Of a stretch of DNA of 64,000 nucleotides, positions 60,148 through 64,000 are shown in pieces. The notes beneath the pieces were generated by a model. That model was not told where the DNA came from. It made no database searches and saw nothing but the letters and a program-made list of their open reading frames with translations. The position numbers and the translations under genes were made by a program. How positions within the stretch are numbered: the stretch's first letter is position 1; each line of letters starts with the position of its first letter. This stretch comes from SIG454 sp045646365 (lineage in GTDB: Bacteria; Bacillota; Clostridia; Monoglobales; Monoglobaceae): positions 1 to 64,000 of the forward strand of contig JAZRKP010000075.1 in assembly GCA_045646365.1 (NCBI GenBank), in the 5' to 3' direction.

Positions 60148-62007
60148 ATGGGATATTTTCAGTATCTTTGGTTTTGGGTATGGAATAACCTGATAAAAAA
60201 CAGTGTTTTGTATAAAGTTCTGTGTGGAATATACGGATTTTTCTCGTCTAAATGGCAAAGTTCAATGATTACGGATTGGTTCAGACGGATTGATGCTGAC
60301 GGAATGAGTGAAAAAGGCTTTGGCAGATTTTTTGGCCGTATATTTATAGGTCTTGAAAAGCTTGGCGGAAAGAACGAGGTTTTCAATAAACTTAATGAAC
60401 GGTCAGGAGTTGTTGCGGTTTGCAAATATCTTCTCCATAATTTTCTTGCCATTAACCTGAGATTTATAGGTATTTTGTTCGGAACGGGATGTGCTTTATA
60501 TACTATCCTGAATTTTGCCTGCGGTGGCGGATTTAACGGGATTACTGCGGTTGCAACAGTGTTTTTTGCAGCAATATCGGTGTTTAACATAAATGTGACT
60601 GATTACATTAAGGATACCTGTATTTCAAAACTTGCTGAGTTGTTTTTAGGAACGGAACTTACTTATAAATTTTATTATATGACAAAATGCAGTAAGTCCA
60701 GAATGAGATATTATTGTGCTGTATTTTTCGGCGTGGTTATGGGCGTTGTGTCTGCATTTGTGCATCCGATTATGGGACCACTTGTTGTTTGCGGAATTTT
60801 GTTTGTTTCGGCGGTTATTTATAAAGTCGAACTTGGTGTTTTTATAACGGCATTTCTTGCCCCGTTTATTCCGACTATGGTCTTGGTTGGATTGGTTGGG
60901 CTTTGCGCAGTTTCCCTTGTTATAAAAGGACTTAGTGCGAAAAAATTTAAGTGGCATTTCGGGATTGTCGGGATGTTCATAATCCTGATGATTATTATGT
61001 ATCTTGTTGCGGCGATTTTCTCGTTTGTCAGAGGCAAGAGTCTCCAAATATGGATGGTTTACACTGCAATGATGCTGTTTTTCTTTGTTGTTATAAACAC
61101 AGTCAGAACAAAGAAACAGTTTATGGATTTGTGCCGTGTTTTTGTTTTATCAGGACTTTTGGTTTGTCTTTACGGAATCTATCAGTATATATTCAAACCT
61201 GGCGGAGCGGAGGCTTGGCTTGATGATGAAATGTTTGCGGGAATTTCAATGCGAATCTATTCAACCCTTGAAAACCCGAATGTTTTAGGGGAATACCTTG
61301 TTTTGGTTATTCCTGTTTGTGTAAGTCTTATGTGGACAACGGATAAGTTCTGGTCAAAACTCTTTTATGCAGGAATTGCGTTTATTATGATGCTTGTTTT
61401 GATTCTGACATTTTCAAGAGGGTGCTGGATTGCCCTTGTTGCGGCTGCGGCAATCTATGTAACTTTCGTGTGCGGAAAGCTCTGGGGACTTTTGCTTCTT
61501 GCCTTGCCTGTTTTACCATTTATTATTCCTGAAACTGTCCTTCAAAGACTGACAAGTATTGGCGATATGGGCGACAGCTCAACATCATACAGAGTTTTCA
61601 TCTGGATGGGAACGCTCCTTATGATGAAAGATTTCTGGCTTTTCGGAATTGGAATGGGTGAGGAAGCCTTTAACAGTGTTTATCCGTTCTATGCGTACAG
61701 CGCAGTTGTTGCGCCACATTCCCACAATTTATTCCTTCAGGTTTGGGTTGAAACAGGACTTGGCGGAATTATAACATTTCTTATGATTCTTTTTATGTGG
61801 TTCAAACAGATTTGCTTTGGGCATAACAAGACACAGGATAAAAAAATAAAAACAATTCTTGTTGCTCTTGCGGCAGGTGTTTGCGGCTTTATGGTACAGG
61901 GAATGTTTGATAACTGCTTCTATAATTACAGAGTTGTTATGGTGTTCTGGTTCATTCTCGGATTAGGAATTTCGGCTGTTAATATTGCAAAGGAGGCTGA
62001 AAAATGA
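60148..62007 (+). CDS. O-antigen ligase/Wzy polymerase-like membrane protein
   Basis: The product has 619 residues with about 12 helices. The Wzy_C/WaaL region has LTFSRGCWIALVAAA and PHSHNLFLQVWVETGLGG, where Arg and His are catalytic in the family. The first ~90 residues are an amphipathic cytoplasmic extension not typical of WaaL. It probably polymerises repeat units, or ligates a glycan, on the outer face of the membrane. AGGAGGGGAGA precedes the ATG. It overlaps the glycosyltransferase gene by four bases. Confidence 0.88.
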   Translation: MGYFQYLWFWVWNNLIKNSVLYKVLCGIYGFFSSKWQSSMITDWFRRIDADGMSEKGFGRFFGRIFIGLEKLGGKNEVFNKLNERSGVVAVCKYLLHNFLAINLRFIGILFGTGCALYTILNFACGGGFNGITAVATVFFAAISVFNINVTDYIKDTCISKLAELFLGTELTYKFYYMTKCSKSRMRYYCAVFFGVVMGVVSAFVHPIMGPLVVCGILFVSAVIYKVELGVFITAFLAPFIPTMVLVGLVGLCAVSLVIKGLSAKKFKWHFGIVGMFIILMIIMYLVAAIFSFVRGKSLQIWMVYTAMMLFFFVVINTVRTKKQFMDLCRVFVLSGLLVCLYGIYQYIFKPGGAEAWLDDEMFAGISMRIYSTLENPNVLGEYLVLVIPVCVSLMWTTDKFWSKLFYAGIAFIMMLVLILTFSRGCWIALVAAAAIYVTFVCGKLWGLLLLALPVLPFIIPETVLQRLTSIGDMGDSSTSYRVFIWMGTLLMMKDFWLFGIGMGEEAFNSVYPFYAYSAVVAPHSHNLFLQVWVETGLGGIITFLMILFMWFKQICFGHNKTQDKKIKTILVALAAGVCGFMVQGMFDNCFYNYRVVMVFWFILGLGISAVNIAKEAEK

Positions 62008-63131
62008 TAAAGGTTTTGCATATACTGACAGATACAAATATAGGCGGAGCGGGGACTCTTCTTGTTAATTATCTTAAGAATTTTGACAGAGAGAAGTTTG
62101 ATATAAAGGTCATTCTTCCGTCGGGAAGTCTTATGAAACCGAGAGTTGAGGCACTGGGCTATGAGGTTATTGAAACAAAAAATCTTGCGGATAAGTCTAT
62201 GGATATAAAAGGGATTTTTGAGCTTATGAAGATTTTCAGGGCAGAAAAACCTGATATAGTCCACACTCATTCGTCGATGAGCGGAAAAATTGCGGCGTTC
62301 CTGACGGGAGTTAAGTCAAGAATTTACACAAGACATTGTGCTTATGAACCGCCAAAGGCTCTTACGAGCTTTCCAGGAAAGCAGATTAACGGTTTTGTCA
62401 ATAACACTCTGTCAACCCATATAGTTGCGGTTGCAGAGGCGGCAAAGAAAAACCTGACAGATACAGGTGTTGACGAAAAGAAGATAACGGTTATAATAAA
62501 CGGCGTTGAGCCTCTTGAATTTGCAACAGATGAAGAAAAGGCGGAAAGTAGAAAAAAATACGGGATTGCCGAGGACGATATTGTGTTTGGGATTGTGGCA
62601 AGACTTGAGGCGGTTAAAGGACATAAATATTATGTTGAAGCGGCGGCGGAGATTGTTAAGGAATATCCAAAGGCTAAGTTCCTCATAATCGGAACGGGAA
62701 CAGAGGAAGAAAATCTCAGAAATCAGGTTAAGGCGTTGGGAATTGAAAATAATGTTATTTTTACAGGGTTTATAACCAATGTTGCAAGCGTTATCAATAT
62801 AATGGATATAAATGTAAACTGCTCATACGGAACAGAAACATCATCTCTTGCGTTATCAGAGGGGATGAGCCTTAAGAAACCTGCTATTGCAAGTATATAC
62901 GGCGGAAATCCTTATATGATAACCCACGGTGAAAACGGGTTGCTTTGTGAGAAGCAGAATTCAAAGGCACTCTATGAAACAATGAAGCTTCTTCTGAGTG
63001 ATGAAGAACTTCGCAGAAAGATGTCTGAAACGGCTTATGAACATTATAAAACCAAGTTCACGGCGGAGAAAATGACAAAACAGCTTGAAGAAATATACGA
63101 GGCACAAATGCGTAAAAGGAAAGGAAGATAG
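62004..63131 (+). CDS. Glycosyltransferase family 4
   Basis: The product has 375 residues with a GT-B fold. The start VLHILTDTNIGGAGTLLVNY is the usual acceptor-domain opening. VFGIVARLEAVKGHKYYVEA and ALSEGMSLKKPAIAS (EX7E region) mark the nucleotide-sugar domain. It adds a sugar to the repeat unit on the cytoplasmic side. The ATGA overlap with the polymerase gene implies coupling. The sugar is not predictable. Confidence 0.92.
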   Translation: MIKVLHILTDTNIGGAGTLLVNYLKNFDREKFDIKVILPSGSLMKPRVEALGYEVIETKNLADKSMDIKGIFELMKIFRAEKPDIVHTHSSMSGKIAAFLTGVKSRIYTRHCAYEPPKALTSFPGKQINGFVNNTLSTHIVAVAEAAKKNLTDTGVDEKKITVIINGVEPLEFATDEEKAESRKKYGIAEDDIVFGIVARLEAVKGHKYYVEAAAEIVKEYPKAKFLIIGTGTEEENLRNQVKALGIENNVIFTGFITNVASVINIMDINVNCSYGTETSSLALSEGMSLKKPAIASIYGGNPYMITHGENGLLCEKQNSKALYETMKLLLSDEELRRKMSETAYEHYKTKFTAEKMTKQLEEIYEAQMRKRKGR

Positions 63132-63133
63132 AA

Positions 63134-63628
63134 ATGAAAAAGGTTAAGTTCAATATTATTGATTTTCTTATAATTCTTGCAGTTATCTTTGTGATTTTTG
63201 CGGGAGTTTATATCTTGGGTAATAAGTCAGAAACTGTTGTCAATACTGAAAAAACCAAGGTTCTTGTAACTATTGAGGAACTGGCGGTTGATGAGGCGAC
63301 AATGGAGTTTTATATGGAAAATGCCAAGGAGGGTGCAACGGTTAATATGGGTATCCGTGAGAAAACAACGGGTGTTCTTAAAGAGTTAGAGGTTCTTCCT
63401 GCAACGGATAATTATGATAATCCGACAACTGGTGCAAAAGAGGTGCTTGAAAGAGTCGGTTGTTATAACTTGAAGTTTACTTTTGAAACGGAACTTTCCG
63501 AGACCGAAACTGATTTTTTAATAGGAACTGATAAAATTAAGATTGGTAAGGAACTTAATTTCGGCGGAAAGGGATTCAGCGGATACGGAAATGTTGTTGT
63601 TATCAAGAAAGTCGGAGGTGAAGAATAA
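63134..63628 (+). CDS. DUF4330 family membrane-anchored protein
   Basis: The product has 164 residues: one N-terminal membrane helix (~7-29) in the DUF4330 opening KFNIIDFLIILAVIFVI, then an extracellular beta-rich domain. The function of the family is unknown; members often lie in polysaccharide or wall clusters, as here. It starts 2 nt after the glycosyltransferase stop and its own stop overlaps the next start. Confidence 0.8.
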   Translation: MKKVKFNIIDFLIILAVIFVIFAGVYILGNKSETVVNTEKTKVLVTIEELAVDEATMEFYMENAKEGATVNMGIREKTTGVLKELEVLPATDNYDNPTTGAKEVLERVGCYNLKFTFETELSETETDFLIGTDKIKIGKELNFGGKGFSGYGNVVVIKKVGGEE

Positions 63629-64000
63629 TGATTTTAAAAGACGGAAAACTTTTTGGGAAAGTAAGTATAATTGATATTCTTGTTATAATTATTATTCTTG
63701 TAACCGCTCTTGGTGTTTACGCAAAGTTCACATCAACACCAGAAACTGTTCAGGTAACAACAGAAAAATTCTCGTATATTGTGAGAATCGACAAAGTAAG
63801 ACAGTATACTGTTGACGGGCTTAAAGAACTTGGCAAGGTTTATGACAAGGAAACAAAAGAGCATCTTGGCGAAATTGTTGAAGTCATTTCAGTTGAAAAT
63901 ACTGTTGAAACAGGCATAAACTCTGCAGGAAAGGCTGTTAAGACGGAATATCCTGATAAATACAGTGTTCTTATAAGAATTGAAACTGACGGAAGTGTGG
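63628..64000 (+). CDS. Second DUF4330-like protein (partial)
   Basis: This starts at ATG 63628, overlapping the previous stop (TAATG), and runs off the window. The first ~124 residues show one membrane helix (~14-34, SIIDILVIIIILVTALGVYA) and the start of the same kind of extracellular domain as its neighbour. A tandem duplication or a two-subunit complex is likely. Confidence 0.78.
   Translation, partial: MILKDGKLFGKVSIIDILVIIIILVTALGVYAKFTSTPETVQVTTEKFSYIVRIDKVRQYTVDGLKELGKVYDKETKEHLGEIVEVISVENTVETGINSAGKAVKTEYPDKYSVLIRIETDGSV

Noticed and set aside
1..64000. CRISPR array, rRNA genes or insertion sequences with DDE transposases
   Set aside because: No regularly spaced repeats, no rRNA-like sequence and no transposase ORF were seen.

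Overview
The window looks like part of a low-GC Gram-positive chromosome from the Clostridia (Bacillota), probably an anaerobic, spore-forming gut-type lineage. Supporting signs are AT-rich intergenic DNA, strong AGGAGG-type ribosome sites with frequent GTG/TTG starts, consensus sigma-A promoters (often with an extended -10), singlet glycine and lysine riboswitches, pyruvate formate-lyase with its activase, a copper-amine-oxidase-N stalk domain and a LysM/GH18 spore cortex-lytic gene. No species is claimed.

Layout. 1-10.7 kb: end of a DegV gene, valS with a structured leader, then convergent rpoC and rpoB on the minus strand behind a consensus promoter and a 250-nt leader. 11-20.5 kb: an ABC exporter, a lipoprotein, an MBOAT/DHHW O-acetylation pair, a glycine-riboswitch-controlled AGCS symporter and two sugar-ABC permeases. 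20.5-29.2 kb: a BspA-like LRR protein translationally coupled to a sensor kinase, tRNA-Leu(CAA), pflB-pflA, and a polysaccharide deacetylase plus an SGNH hydrolase. 29.4-39.4 kb: a secreted repeat/stalk protein, ppa, a sialidase-like protein, ruvC plus a PhoR-like kinase, argGH, and a lysine-riboswitch-controlled NhaC-family transporter. 39.4-40.27 kb: 5' part of a yaaH/sleL-like gene. 40.27-58.07 kb: an integrated island. 58.07-58.48 kb: 3' part of the same gene. 58.6-64 kb: MurJ-type flippase, Wzy-like polymerase, glycosyltransferase and two DUF4330 proteins, a surface polysaccharide cluster.

The main discovery is the 17,802-bp island (40266-58067). It splits the yaaH/sleL-like gene exactly in frame. 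A large serine integrase abuts the right end, and joining the island ends rebuilds a 46-bp attP with two 22-nt arms around a central CC. Excision would restore a 424-codon protein, so this is a candidate skin-like element in a spore gene. The cargo includes a replication-initiator-like gene broken by one in-frame amber codon, two structured-RNA loci, a 1.9-kb-codon secreted Rhs/YD-repeat toxin with an array of displaced toxin-immunity cassettes, a small resolvase next to large palindromes, and an operon of an amidoligase with N-terminal zinc ribbons, a class-II glutamine-amidotransferase-like Ntn protein and two small proteins. That operon sits behind a leader peptide and tandem terminators downstream of an XRE regulator. 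No conjugation or virion genes were seen in the island.
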